Shown here in pieces: positions 7,754-16,857 of a stretch of 64,000 nt of DNA; positions within the stretch are counted from its first letter, which is position 1, and the number at the start of each line of letters is the position of its first letter. The DNA comes from Alphaproteobacteria bacterium. Lineage in GTDB: Bacteria > Pseudomonadota > Alphaproteobacteria > Caulobacterales > Maricaulaceae. A program made the translations under genes and the position numbers. Under the pieces are notes generated by a model, which was not told the origin of the DNA, searched no databases, and saw only the letters and a program-made list of their open reading frames with translations. The stretch covers positions 1 to 64,000 of the forward strand of contig WGNG01000002.1 in NCBI GenBank assembly GCA_016124675.1, read 5' to 3'.

Positions 7754-9034
7754 TCACAGGACGGCCGGAGCGAGAATGAACGGTAATAAAGTCAGGCCCA
7801 GCGCGATCCAGCGGATCCTCCCCATCGCGCGCCAGGTCGCGACAAGACCCGAGACCCAGCGGGCCGGGGCGCGATCCTGCTTGGCGAGGCGCAGGACATA
7901 GATCACCACCCCCGTCACCGCCAAGGCGCTCAGAATAACGCCAAACACGAACCAGATGGTCTTGGTCCAGTAGCCGCCGAACGTGCCGAAGTGCAGAGGA
8001 TCAGCCGCCTCGGATATGCGGGTATGCAGGCTCAGGGCCGCCGGATCGACGGCCCCTTCAATGCTGCCCGTGAGAGGGTCGGCCCAGACGACATTGGCGC
8101 GTGGCCGCACCAGAATGGCGCGGTCGGAAGCGCCCTGTATCTGGAACAGGCCGTCCTCTGCGCGGGGCCAGTAGACCTGTTGCACCCGGTAATCGGGCTG
8201 TTCGGCCAGCAATCGGGCGATCGCGCGGTCGACCGCCTCGCCAGGCGTGGCGGCGGGGACGGCGGCTTGCGGCTCGGCCAGAGCGTGACTCTGCGCCGCT
8301 TCCGGCGGCCGCGCCGGATTGGGCGGCGGCGCCGCGCCGCCCCATTGCTCGACGAAATACCACAGGCTCGTCACCACCATCAGAACGACAAACCAGATCG
8401 ACCACAGCCCGCCAAAGCGGTGCAGATCGCCGATGAAGGCCCGCGCTGTGCGCCCCTGCGGAAGCCGGAAGAAGCCCCGCCACCACTTCTTGTAGACCCA
8501 GAAAGAGGTGACCAGGCTCACCGCCAGGAACACCGCCGTCAGGCTGACCAGCGACAGTCCCCACTGCACGGGCAGCATGAGGTGGCGGTGAGCGTTGCGC
8601 AAGAAGCGCTGGAAGCCCGGCCAGGGCCCTGTCCCCGTCACTTCGCCGGTGCGCGGGTGGACATAGACATGAAACGGACCGTCGGGGCCGCTCATCACCA
8701 CGTCAAAGGCCGAGGCCGGATGGAGCGGTCCATAGACGTTCAGCACCACGGCGTCGGGCGCGTGAGCGGCCGCAGCCTCGCCCACCTCGCCCCAGCTGAC
8801 CCGCTCCTCCACCGGCGTGGGCGCAACCCACATGGCCGGGCGCGCCATCCAGTCCATCTCATATGAGAACACCGCCAGCGTGCCGGTGATGAAGACGAAC
8901 GCCAGAAACAGCGACATCTGAAGCCCGGCCCACTGATGCAGGCGCCACCATATGGACCGCGGCTTCGCCGGTCTTGCCATGATGTCCGGCGAAGCCGTGG
9001 CGGGGCGCAGCGTCTGGACCGCGTCATCTACCAT
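7754..9034 (-). CDS. PepSY-associated TM protein (siderophore-iron reductase family)
   Basis: Inner-membrane protein of 426 aa with four main hydrophobic helices: one near residue 38-57 (LFLAFVFITGTLAVFSY), a pair near 160-230 and one near the C-terminus. PepSY-type periplasmic loops lie between them. Conserved histidines in the helices (RLHQWAG, LHRFGGLWS) resemble haem-ligating residues of this family. Relatives are often encoded next to TonB siderophore receptors and some are ferric-siderophore reductases, which fits here. Its ATG overlaps the stop of the upstream receptor gene by seven bases, so the two are translationally coupled. Confidence 0.87.
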   Translation of the reverse strand: MVDDAVQTLRPATASPDIMARPAKPRSIWWRLHQWAGLQMSLFLAFVFITGTLAVFSYEMDWMARPAMWVAPTPVEERVSWGEVGEAAAAHAPDAVVLNVYGPLHPASAFDVVMSGPDGPFHVYVHPRTGEVTGTGPWPGFQRFLRNAHRHLMLPVQWGLSLVSLTAVFLAVSLVTSFWVYKKWWRGFFRLPQGRTARAFIGDLHRFGGLWSIWFVVLMVVTSLWYFVEQWGGAAPPPNPARPPEAAQSHALAEPQAAVPAATPGEAVDRAIARLLAEQPDYRVQQVYWPRAEDGLFQIQGASDRAILVRPRANVVWADPLTGSIEGAVDPAALSLHTRISEAADPLHFGTFGGYWTKTIWFVFGVILSALAVTGVVIYVLRLAKQDRAPARWVSGLVATWRAMGRIRWIALGLTLLPFILAPAVL

Positions 9035-11178
9035 GCGCGGCTGATCTCGACGAACACGCTGCGCGGGTCGCCCGGGAAATGGCCGGTCCGAGCAAGAAAC
9101 CCACTCGCCGCATAGGTTTCATCCAGAAGATTATCGACCCGCAGGAGCAGGCGCCACGCGTCGGCCTGGTAGATCAGCGAGGCGTCAAACACGAGATAGG
9201 GCCGCACCTTCTGTCCGCTCAACGAGCGGCGCACATCGACATAATCCCCGCCTAGCGCAATTGCGGTGTTGATGGCCGGGAACTGATAGCGGGTCCAGAA
9301 GCCGGCCTGGTGGCGCGGTGCGTTGGCGAAGCGGTCGCCCACGGCGTTGACAATGGCCGAGGCGCCGGTGCTCCGGGTGATCCGGGTGTCGTTATATCCA
9401 TAGGAGGCCGTCAGCACCCAGTCCGGCGTGATGTCGGCCACGAGATCGGCTTCAAATCCCTCACTGGTCACCTCGCCGAACGCGATGAGCGGATCGAGTC
9501 CGCCGGGCAGGGGTGCGGCATTGGGATCGACCTGGACGATATTCTGCCGGATGATCTGATAGACGGATGCGGAAGACTGATTGCGTCCATCCATCAGCGC
9601 CGTTCTCACGCCCGCCTCGAGGATCTCTCCCTCCACCGGATCGAACGGCCCGCCACGCGCCGGGTTCTGATTGCCGGCCGGCTGGGGCTCGAAACTGTTG
9701 GCCCACTGGGCGAACAGCGACACGTCCCCGCGCAGGCGGTACACCCCGCCGATCCGCCAGGTGACGGCCTCGTCCGACTGGGCCTGGCCAGTGCGCCGGT
9801 CCGTGTCTTCAAACCGGTCGAACCGCAGGCCGCCGCTGAGAATGACATCGCCAAATGTGGCTTCGTTGAGCAGGTAATAGCCCGCACGTTCCAGGCGCGA
9901 GCGCAGGGAGTTGAAGTTCGGATTGGCCGGCAGGGTATAGGAAGATGCGCCGGTAACGCCATATTGTGGATTGATCAGGCTCAACGGTGCGGGTCGGCCG
10001 GGGGTGGACGCCAGGCTTCCAGCCACGGCGAAGCCGTCAAAGTCGGCGTCCTCGCGATACCAGTCGGTTCCCCCCAGGAGGCGGTGGGAGATCGCCCCGG
10101 TCGCGTACGACCAGACCGCGTTCAGGCCGAAAGACAGGGCTTCGTTGGACCGCCACTGGTCGCGAAACTGCCGCACGATCGTGTCGGGCGCGCCATCGCC
10201 ATTGGTATCGAACGGACCAAAAGGCTCGTGATACTGCTGGGTCTCCGTGCCCGAGCTCCAACGCAAACCGGCGTCGATCTCAAGCGTGCTGGTCAGCGCA
10301 TATTCGGCGCGGGCCTGCAGAACGTCAGCTTCAAGTCGCAGAAAATCGCTCGCCTCATTATGGTTCCAGCGCCGGTCGGCCAGGAAGCGGCCAAGGCTGT
10401 CCGTGGGAACGCCCCGCAGGCGATTGCCGCCCAGATCCTGCTCATACCGGGTCGCCTGAAGCACCACAAAGCCGTCGCCAAGATCAAGGCGCAGGCCGGC
10501 GTCCCCGATGGTGATTTCGCTGTCGGCATTGCGGCGCGGCAAATTGCGCTGCTCATGGAATACGCCCAGCCGCCCCGACACTGGCCCTGACAGCGCGCCC
10601 GTGACTTCACCGGATAGTCCGTGGCGCGCCTCGGTCCCAGCCACCGCCGAAAACGCGGCCGATAAGGTTTCATCAGGCGTTTTGGTGATGTAGTTGAAGA
10701 GCCCCCCGGGGGCCCCTGGGCCGTAGAGCATGCCGGCCGGCCCCTTGAGGAACTCCACCCGCTCAATATTGAACAATTGCGGCACGGAGAAGCCTGAATA
10801 CGGGTCGCCCCGCAACCCGTCGAAGAAATTCTCCTCCTGTCGGAAGCCCCGCGCCGTTACACCGGCATAGCTGAAAAAGCTGACGCCGGAGAGATTGCGA
10901 TAAAGGTCTTGGGCGTCGCGTGCGCCCTGGTCCTCGATCAGCTGCTCATTAATGACCTGGATGGTCAGGCTCGAGGCCAGAGGCTCGGTCGGCAACTTTG
11001 ACGACGACGTCTCGCCGACCCGGTACAGCGCGCTCGCCCGGCCGGTGACGATGATTGTATCGCCGGTGTCTTCAGCTTGCGCTGCCGCGGGGGGCGCAGC
11101 CTCCTGACCCATCGCCACCGCTCCGAGCAGTCCGGCCGCCAGGCTGGTCGATAGGATCACCGCAACTCGAAACCTCAC
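9028..11178 (-). CDS. TonB-dependent siderophore receptor
   Basis: Outer-membrane receptor of 716 aa, in the ferrichrome/ferrioxamine-like group. Signal peptide (VAVILSTSLAAGLLGAVAMG), TonB-box region DTIIVTGRASA, plug with LASSLTIQVINEQLI and VEFLKGPAGMLYG, then a barrel ending in VFVEISRAW with the terminal aromatic residue. The GTG at 11178 is chosen because AGGAGG lies five bases before it; a GTG two codons earlier overlaps that ribosome site. First gene of the operon with PepSY and DUF6746-like genes, implying uptake and reductive release of a ferric siderophore. No siderophore synthesis genes are near, so it may use foreign siderophores. Confidence 0.92.
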   Translation of the reverse strand: MRFRVAVILSTSLAAGLLGAVAMGQEAAPPAAAQAEDTGDTIIVTGRASALYRVGETSSSKLPTEPLASSLTIQVINEQLIEDQGARDAQDLYRNLSGVSFFSYAGVTARGFRQEENFFDGLRGDPYSGFSVPQLFNIERVEFLKGPAGMLYGPGAPGGLFNYITKTPDETLSAAFSAVAGTEARHGLSGEVTGALSGPVSGRLGVFHEQRNLPRRNADSEITIGDAGLRLDLGDGFVVLQATRYEQDLGGNRLRGVPTDSLGRFLADRRWNHNEASDFLRLEADVLQARAEYALTSTLEIDAGLRWSSGTETQQYHEPFGPFDTNGDGAPDTIVRQFRDQWRSNEALSFGLNAVWSYATGAISHRLLGGTDWYREDADFDGFAVAGSLASTPGRPAPLSLINPQYGVTGASSYTLPANPNFNSLRSRLERAGYYLLNEATFGDVILSGGLRFDRFEDTDRRTGQAQSDEAVTWRIGGVYRLRGDVSLFAQWANSFEPQPAGNQNPARGGPFDPVEGEILEAGVRTALMDGRNQSSASVYQIIRQNIVQVDPNAAPLPGGLDPLIAFGEVTSEGFEADLVADITPDWVLTASYGYNDTRITRSTGASAIVNAVGDRFANAPRHQAGFWTRYQFPAINTAIALGGDYVDVRRSLSGQKVRPYLVFDASLIYQADAWRLLLRVDNLLDETYAASGFLARTGHFPGDPRSVFVEISRAW

Positions 11179-11188
11179 AATCACCTCC

Positions 11189-11213
11189 TGCGAATGAGAA
11201 TAGCTCGCATACG
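11189..11213 (-). promoter_or_regulatory. Possible Fur-type site before the siderophore receptor
   Basis: The tract GCGAATGAGAATAGCTCGC just upstream of the ribosome site contains AATGAGAAT, a Fur-like half-site, and short TGCGA/TCGCA arms. One half matches well and the other poorly. Expected from the gene's function but weak in sequence. Confidence 0.3.
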
Positions 11214-11369
11214 CAGGGGATGCCCGCCTGTCAATGGGGGCCGATGAATCGGCCGCCGTTTCCCAGATCGCAACAACGTGTTTCGCGCCGCCGGGGTGGT
11301 GACCCGGGGTAAGCCGGCTTATGTCTGTCTCATGACATCAGGCTTCAACGCCGAAACGGAGACCGCCCC

Positions 11370-12005
11370 ATGACCGCCACCGCCCCGCTCGCCCTCGCTG
11401 ACCGCCACAATCCGCTGAGCGACCATGCGCTCGATCAGCTGTTCCGCGGCGCGCGCACCTTCTATTCCTGGGAGGACCGCGACATTTCCGACACCACGCT
11501 GCAGGCTTTGTATGAGCTTCTGCAATTTGGGCCCACCAGCGCCAATCAGAGCCCGGCCCGCTTTTTGTTCCTGAAGGGCGAGGCGCAGGCGAAGCTGCGC
11601 CCGCACCTGATCGAGGCCAATGTGGAGAAAACCCTCACCGCGCCGGTCACGGTAGTGCTGGCCTGGGACTGGAACTTCCACGACAAAATCCCTGAGCTCT
11701 TCCCGCACAATCCCGGCGCCCGGGACTGGTTCGCCAGCGACGAGGCGCGGTTCGAAAACGGCTTGCGCAACAGCACGCTCCAAGGCGCCTATCTGATCAT
11801 GGCCGCGCGTGCGCTGGGCCTCGATTGCGGGCCCATGTCAGGCTTCGACAAGGCGGGCGTGGACGCAACCTTCTTCAAGGACGATCCCGACATGGGGGCC
11901 TGGCGGTCCAATTTCCTGATCAATCTCGGCTACGGCACGCAGGACCTGCTCTTCCCGCGCCTGCCCCGCCTGAGCTTTGATGCGGCGGCCAAAATCCTCA
12001 GCTAG
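11370..12005 (+). CDS. Nitroreductase-family protein, RutE/malonic semialdehyde reductase-like
   Basis: FMN-dependent oxidoreductase of 211 aa. It matches the RutE/HadB subgroup across its length: ARTFYSW, LLQFGPTSANQSPARFLFL, EKTLTAPVTVVLAWD, LGLDCGPMSGFD and NFLINLGYG. RutE reduces malonic semialdehyde to 3-hydroxypropionate in pyrimidine breakdown. No other rut genes are present, so the real substrate may be another aldehyde or quinone. Divergent from the iron operon. Confidence 0.82.
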   Translation: MTATAPLALADRHNPLSDHALDQLFRGARTFYSWEDRDISDTTLQALYELLQFGPTSANQSPARFLFLKGEAQAKLRPHLIEANVEKTLTAPVTVVLAWDWNFHDKIPELFPHNPGARDWFASDEARFENGLRNSTLQGAYLIMAARALGLDCGPMSGFDKAGVDATFFKDDPDMGAWRSNFLINLGYGTQDLLFPRLPRLSFDAAAKILS

Positions 12006-12138
12006 CGTGCATCCGGGGCATGGCGACCACCATAGGCTGGCCCGCATGCCACGCTCCGCCCCGCCGAATCACGCCTTGCCCGCGACCGCCGGGCGGGCGA
12101 TCATGGCGGCTGCATCAGGCGCGAGGGGATTGAAGTTG

Positions 12139-12366
12139 ATGATGAGACACCGCATGGACGGCGCGGGCCGGCGCGCACGCGCCGGCATGATCGCGGCGGC
12201 AGGGCTTGGGGTGATAACGCTTGGAGCCTGCGCGCTGATGCCCGAGGGCGAGAGCGTGTGTCCCGAACGCGGACCCAATACCGGCAGCTGGCCCTATTGC
12301 GGGCAGGCCGAGCCGGGCGGGCCGGGGCCGGCGGACGGTCCGATCAATCCGCGCGGCGGACGCTGA
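12139..12366 (+). CDS. Small putative lipoprotein
   Basis: A 75-aa protein: basic N-terminus, hydrophobic segment MIAAAGLGVITLGA and a lipobox-like L-G-A-C with the lipidated cysteine at residue 31. The mature part is short (about 45 aa), rich in Gly/Pro, and has two more cysteines (C41, C54). ATG 12139 is chosen as the start that places the hydrophobic segment as a signal. No family recognised. It could be an envelope lipoprotein of unknown role. Confidence 0.55.
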   Translation: MMRHRMDGAGRRARAGMIAAAGLGVITLGACALMPEGESVCPERGPNTGSWPYCGQAEPGGPGPADGPINPRGGR

Positions 12367-12471
12367 GTGGGTGAACCGGGCCTGAACGGCGCCTTCAGGT
12401 TTTATTCGCCCGGCGCCGGGCGTGATGGGCGCGTGGGGCCCTGAACGGGCCGGTTGTTAGGGGAGGGCGTG

Positions 12472-12708
12472 ATGCTGGCGGCGTATCCTGCAGAGCTTGT
12501 GATGGTGGCGCTGGCGCTGACGGCGAGCCTGGCGCTGGGAATTCCGGTGCGGGTCGTGGGCTGGCGGGCGACGCTGGCCGGGATCCAGCTGATGTGGCGC
12601 GGCGTGCGCGGGCACCGGTGGAAAATCCTCGCCGTTCTGATCCTCGGTGCGATGGCGGGTCTGTGGAGCTTTGAGACGATCCGCGATGTCGCCTTCTCGA
12701 TGTTCTGA
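12472..12708 (+). CDS. Small two-helix membrane protein, unknown function
   Basis: A 78-aa protein with two hydrophobic helices (near residues 8-25 and 52-68) separated by a basic loop, TM-loop-TM. A strong AGGGGAGG ribosome site lies five bases before ATG 12472, which supports real translation. No family recognised. Confidence 0.6.
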   Translation: MLAAYPAELVMVALALTASLALGIPVRVVGWRATLAGIQLMWRGVRGHRWKILAVLILGAMAGLWSFETIRDVAFSMF

Positions 12709-12818
12709 AAGACGGTGCGGAACGATCGGGACTCCGTCACGAAATCATCACGCGCCCCCAGCCTGCGGTTTGGCTAGTCTGCTTCGGCCCGCCAACTGAA
12801 CCCCTGGGGAATGCCGCC

Positions 12819-13859
12819 ATGATCCGCGCCCTGCTTGCCGCCACCTTGTCCGCCATGGCTGCCTGCGCCCAGCAGGCGGGCCCGCCGGAGCCGGCGGCCG
12901 CTGAGGCCCCGGCCGAGGCTGCGTCCGAACCGGCGCGCTGGGCGACCCTGTCAGGCGAAGCGCCGCTGGTGATCGCCCATCGCGGCGCGTCGGGCTACCG
13001 CCCCGAACACGGCGAGAGCGCCTACCGGCTGGGGTTTGAGCAGGGCGCCGACATTCTCGAGCCCGATCTGGTGATGTCGTCCGACGGCCAGCTGATCGTG
13101 CGCCATGACCCGTACCTGTCCACCTCCACCGATGTCGCGGACCAGCCCGAATTCGCCGGCCGGCGCCGCATGCTGATGGGGCGCGAGGACTGGTGGGCGG
13201 TGGATTTCACCGCAGAGGAGCTGCGCTCGCTTCGGGTGCGGCAGGTCTTCCCCGACCGCTCCACCGCGTTCGACGGCCAGGACGCGGTGCTGACGTTTGA
13301 CGATTTTCTCGATCTGGTGGAGGCGCTGGAAGCCGAATGCGGTTGCACCATCCCGACCGAGCCGGAGGTGAAGCTGCCCGCAGAGCACGCCGCCCTGGGG
13401 CTTGACCCCCTGCCGGTGCTGCTGGAAGTCCTGGAGCGCCGCGGGCTGAACCGGGAGGGCGCGCCCATCATCATCCAGAGCTTCGATCCGGAATTCCTGC
13501 AGCGCCTGAGACCGCTGACGCCGGTGACGCTTGCCATGCTCTATGGCGGGCCGGATGAAGCGGGCTACAATGCCGGGGGCCTGTCGCTGGAGGAGATCGC
13601 CATGTTCGCCGACGCGGTGGGTCCGCACAAATCGGTGCTGCTGAACCCGGACGGGACCAGCACGGGCTATCTGGAGGCCGCCCATGCGCTGGGCTTCGCC
13701 GTGCATACATGGACCGTGCGCGATGACCGCCCGCCCCATACCGGCGCCAGCGTCGAGGATGAGCTGCGCGCGCTCTACGCTCTGGGCGTGGACGGCGTGT
13801 TCACCGACCAGCCGGACACCGCTGTGAGGGTGCGCGCGGAGATGGGGGCGGGCGACTGA
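12819..13859 (+). CDS. glpQ: Glycerophosphodiester phosphodiesterase, lipoprotein-type
   Basis: Exported 346-aa enzyme of the GDPD family, which hydrolyses glycerophosphodiesters to glycerol-3-phosphate and an alcohol. The signal ends in a lipobox-like A-M-A-A-C (C16). Catalytic residues are present: H54-R55 in AHRGASG, E63, E81 and D83 in EPDLV, and H96 in VRHDP. The GDPD insertion follows (WWAVDFTAEELRSL). The usual PEN-T block reads PEHGESAY, a variant. C-terminal AVHTWTVRDDRP and GVDGVFTDQPD are standard. Likely periplasmic and scavenges phospholipid breakdown products. The symbol reflects family, not proven identity. Confidence 0.87.
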   Translation: MIRALLAATLSAMAACAQQAGPPEPAAAEAPAEAASEPARWATLSGEAPLVIAHRGASGYRPEHGESAYRLGFEQGADILEPDLVMSSDGQLIVRHDPYLSTSTDVADQPEFAGRRRMLMGREDWWAVDFTAEELRSLRVRQVFPDRSTAFDGQDAVLTFDDFLDLVEALEAECGCTIPTEPEVKLPAEHAALGLDPLPVLLEVLERRGLNREGAPIIIQSFDPEFLQRLRPLTPVTLAMLYGGPDEAGYNAGGLSLEEIAMFADAVGPHKSVLLNPDGTSTGYLEAAHALGFAVHTWTVRDDRPPHTGASVEDELRALYALGVDGVFTDQPDTAVRVRAEMGAGD

Positions 13860-13874
13860 CCGCCCGGAGCCGGT

Positions 13875-14402
13875 TCATCGGCACAGCTCGTTGACCTGGC
13901 GCAGTGCGGCGGTGACGCCCGACAGCGAGAACTCATAGACCGTCGCCGTGCCGCGATCGCTGGTGGCTTCCACGCGCATGGCCGCGCCCTGGCGCATGGC
14001 GTTCACCAGCCGCGTGGAGTCGCGTTCAAGCTCGACGAAGCCTTCATTGCGCGACACATAGAGGGTGAAACGATCAGACCCGATGCGCGCGCGCGGCGGG
14101 CTGTCAGGCCGCAGGGCATAGCCGGCCATGAAGCTGGGCTGTTCGCGCGCCGCGCCGGACGCCCAGCTGGTGACGAAGAAGAACACATCGCCGTGGGAGA
14201 CGTTGGATGGCAGGGATTCGCTTGGCCGGCTGACCGCGTAGCAATAGCGCTCCTCTCCTTCGCCGCGGGTGAAGACGCGCCAGGCGGCGTGGGCGGCGCG
14301 AAACACCGGCTCGGGGCCGGGGGAGGCCTCGGCCTGAGCCGCGCTGGCGGAGGCGGCGGCGAGGCCGAGAAGACTGGCGCACAGGACGGCGGTCAAACGC
14401 AT
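13875..14402 (-). CDS. IalB-like (invasion-associated locus B family) secreted protein
   Basis: A 175-aa secreted protein: signal peptide (LTAVLCASLLGLAAASASAAQA), then W-R-V-F-T, C-Y-A-V-S, DRFTLYVSRNEGFVEL, MRQGAAMRVEATSDRG and a final VNELC. This is the IalB layout, with a pair of cysteines (ERYCYAVS and the C-terminal NELCR) likely to form a disulfide. Function is poorly known; in Bartonella IalB aids red-cell invasion, but the family is widespread in free-living alphaproteobacteria. ATG 14402 has GGGAGA upstream. Divergent from the ECF sigma gene. Confidence 0.72.
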   Translation of the reverse strand: MRLTAVLCASLLGLAAASASAAQAEASPGPEPVFRAAHAAWRVFTRGEGEERYCYAVSRPSESLPSNVSHGDVFFFVTSWASGAAREQPSFMAGYALRPDSPPRARIGSDRFTLYVSRNEGFVELERDSTRLVNAMRQGAAMRVEATSDRGTATVYEFSLSGVTAALRQVNELCR

Positions 14403-14533
14403 GGCGGGCTCTCCCTGGCGATCGGGCTGCGGCGCCGAAAGCCACTGGCGCACAGCGATGTCCGGCTTTAGACCGGGGCTTGAGGGCGGATTCAAGGCCA
14501 TGCGGGTTGATAAATCCTCTCCGAACCTGTGTG

Positions 14534-15148
14534 ATGGCTTCACTCAGAACAGTCAGGTGCTGCTGCTTGCCCGATGCGCCCGCCACGACCGATCCGGCCC
14601 TGGACCGGGAAACGCTTGACCGGCTGGTCGAGGCGGCGGCCGCGCGTGATCGCAACGCCTTCGCCACCCTGTTCAATTTCTACGCCCCGCGGGTGAAGGC
14701 CTATCTCATCCGGCTCAACGCCAACGATTCCCTGGCCGAGGAGCTGACCCAGGAAGTGATGCTGACGGTGTGGCGCAAGGCATCCCAGTTTGACCGTACC
14801 CAGGCCTCGGCCTCCACCTGGATTTTCCGCATTGCGCGCAACCGGCGCATTGATGCGGCCCGGCGCGCCGCCCGGCCGGCGCTGGACGAAACCGACCCAT
14901 CACTGCATCCATCGGGATTCGAGGCGCCCGACGAGGCCGTCCATGCCGGCGCGCGCGACGCGCGGGTGCGTGCGGCGCTGGCCGACCTGCCCGAGGAGCA
15001 GCTGGCGCTGTTGCGCCTGGCGTTTTTCGACGGCCTGTCGCACCGCGACATCGCCCAGCGCATCGGCGCGCCGCTGGGCACTGTGAAGTCCCGCCTGCGC
15101 CTGGCGTTCGACAAGCTGCGCCGCGTGCTCGATTCGGAGGCGCTGTGA
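14534..15148 (+). CDS. ECF sigma factor, RpoE/ChrR-associated type (ECF11-like)
   Basis: Sigma factor of 204 aa. Region 2 covers about residues 32-100 (FATLFNFYAPRVKAYLIRL, DSLAEELTQEVMLTVWRK, STWIFRIARNRRIDAAR) and region 4 about 140-195 (LPEEQLALLRLAFFDGLSH, GTVKSRLRLAFDKLRR). It lies directly upstream of a ChrR-type anti-sigma gene, the layout of the group whose Rhodobacter sphaeroides member mounts the singlet-oxygen response. ATG 14534 is chosen because the earlier frame is not conserved-looking. About 110 bases separate it from the anti-sigma. Confidence 0.88.
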   Translation: MASLRTVRCCCLPDAPATTDPALDRETLDRLVEAAAARDRNAFATLFNFYAPRVKAYLIRLNANDSLAEELTQEVMLTVWRKASQFDRTQASASTWIFRIARNRRIDAARRAARPALDETDPSLHPSGFEAPDEAVHAGARDARVRAALADLPEEQLALLRLAFFDGLSHRDIAQRIGAPLGTVKSRLRLAFDKLRRVLDSEAL

Positions 15149-15257
15149 CCCATCTGCACCCATTGCCCATAGATAACGTCCCGCCCTTGAAGCGGCGGCC
15201 TTGCGATCAATATGCACTGGCTGGCCCGCACCTTGCGGGCAAAGCGTCCGAGTGAAC

Positions 15258-15956
15258 ATGCCCATGACCAACCATCCTCTTGGCGATGAATTGTACGCGG
15301 CCTACGCGTCAGGCGTCCTGTCAGGGCCCATGAGCCTGTTGCTCGATGCGCAGGCCTGCGTGAACCCCACCGTCGCCCGCCAGCGCGCGGCGGCCGAAGC
15401 GGTGTCCGGGCTGATGCTGGAGACGATCGCGCCCGCCCCCGTGCGCCGGACCGCGCTGAACGAAGTGCTCGCCGCGCTCGATGCCGAGGAAGCCGGTCTT
15501 GGTGAGGCGGCGCTGAAACCGGGACAGGGCGATCTGGCGGCGCGGCGCGCGGCGGAAGCGGCCGGAAAGGCGCTGGGCGAGATTCTCGCCTTGCCCGCAC
15601 CGGTGCGCGACCTGGCGCTCGAGCAAGGCGCAAGCTGGCAATTCGCGGGTCCCGGCGTGCGCACCATGACGCTGATGGAGGACGGCCGCGCCAAGGCCGA
15701 GCTGATCCGCCTGGAGCCGGGCCGCGGCGTACCGCGTCACGGTCATGACGGGCGCGAATTCACCCTGGTGCTGACGGGCGCCTTCCACGATGGCATTGAC
15801 CGTTATGGCGCAGGCGAGCTGTGCTCGGCCGATCCCGACACCGAGCACAAGCCGGTGGCGGAAACCGGCGCAGTGTGCATTGCGCTGGCGGTGAGCGACG
15901 GCCCGCTGGCCTTCACCGGCCCGCTGGGCTGGGTGCAGCGCGCGCTCGGCGCATAA
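15258..15956 (+). CDS. ChrR-like anti-sigma factor with altered N-terminal zinc site
   Basis: Anti-sigma of 232 aa, two domains. The N-terminal anti-sigma domain (residues 1-60) begins NHPLGDELYAAYASG as in ChrR. The C-terminal cupin (about 115-225) keeps the metal-ligand pattern H161-G-H163-D-G-R-E167 and H197. Where ChrR has H-x3-C-x2-C, the aligned residues here are Q32, N36 and V39; only H6 of the usual four zinc ligands remains. Cupin function looks intact, so release in response to singlet oxygen or organic peroxide may still work while zinc at the sigma-binding domain is probably lost. ATG 15258 chosen; ATG 15264 also possible. Confidence 0.82.
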   Translation: MPMTNHPLGDELYAAYASGVLSGPMSLLLDAQACVNPTVARQRAAAEAVSGLMLETIAPAPVRRTALNEVLAALDAEEAGLGEAALKPGQGDLAARRAAEAAGKALGEILALPAPVRDLALEQGASWQFAGPGVRTMTLMEDGRAKAELIRLEPGRGVPRHGHDGREFTLVLTGAFHDGIDRYGAGELCSADPDTEHKPVAETGAVCIALAVSDGPLAFTGPLGWVQRALGA

Positions 15957-15978
15957 CGCCATTGTGCCAAAAGCGGTT

Positions 15979-16728
15979 TCAGTCCTGACCGTCCGGCGCT
16001 GACGCGCGCACGCGCGCCGCAGCGATGAGGCGTCCACCGGAACCGGCCTGGACCAGCACCGCGCTCGCCTGATCGGCGGGCGGCGCATCGGCGGTGAGCG
16101 TGGCGCGTCCGCCGGTCCACTGACCGGCATGGGTGATGGCGCGCACAGTATTGTAATGGGTCATCTCGATCCCGGCATTGCCACCGGCGGTGATCAGGCG
16201 GGTCTGCACGCCCGGCGTGAAGTGCATCACCCACACATCGGCTGAGGCCTCCAGCGCGGGGCCGTCGAGCCGGATGGTGATGACGCCGTCTTCGGGCGCA
16301 GCATCGATGCGGGCCAGCGGCTCGGCGTCAACCAGGACAGCATGCGCGCGTTCGGGCGAAAAGCGCATGCGTTCGGGCCCGCCATTGATCACCAGGTGCG
16401 GCGTGAACACCCGGCGCGCTTCGCCGGCTTCGACATAGGCGGTCTGGCGCGCGACAAACTCGGGCCGGGCGTATTCGTCAGGCCAGCCATACATGTCGTC
16501 CCAATAATCCACGCCATAGGCGAGCGCGAGCACGCCGGGCCGCTCGCCGGCCTCGGCCAGCCAGCCATTGGCGGCGGGACAGAAGCGGCAGGCCTGGCTG
16601 GTGAACAGCTCGGCCACCACCAGCCCGGTTTCGGGCGCGGGCGCGGCCTCGGGCGCAGCCGGGCGCGGCTGGCCGTAAGGCTGGGCCAGCGCCAGAGCGA
16701 GCAGGAGAGGAGCGAGCGCGTTGATCAT
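15979..16728 (-). CDS. DUF1223 secreted thioredoxin-fold protein
   Basis: A 249-aa secreted protein: hydrophobic signal (MINALAPLLLALALAQ), then ELFTSQACRFCPAANGWLAE with a C47-R-F-C50 pair, VDYWDDMYGW, ARPEFVARQTAYV and TPHLVINGG. These match DUF1223 (PF06764), a thioredoxin-like family common in alphaproteobacteria. In the family the pair is usually C-S-S-C; here it is C-R-F-C. Activity is unknown; a thiol-redox role is inferred. Confidence 0.85.
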   Translation of the reverse strand: MINALAPLLLALALAQPYGQPRPAAPEAAPAPETGLVVAELFTSQACRFCPAANGWLAEAGERPGVLALAYGVDYWDDMYGWPDEYARPEFVARQTAYVEAGEARRVFTPHLVINGGPERMRFSPERAHAVLVDAEPLARIDAAPEDGVITIRLDGPALEASADVWVMHFTPGVQTRLITAGGNAGIEMTHYNTVRAITHAGQWTGGRATLTADAPPADQASAVLVQAGSGGRLIAAARVRASAPDGQD

Positions 16729-16857
16729 GAGCTCTGTGCTAGCTCAAAGCGCGCACACATTGAAGTCACAGCCCCGTGACGCAATGCGGCATGGCACGGC
16801 GCTCCAGGGCGGCACTCAGTACGGATAGCGCACCGGCGCCAGCGCCGCCTGGCCAAC

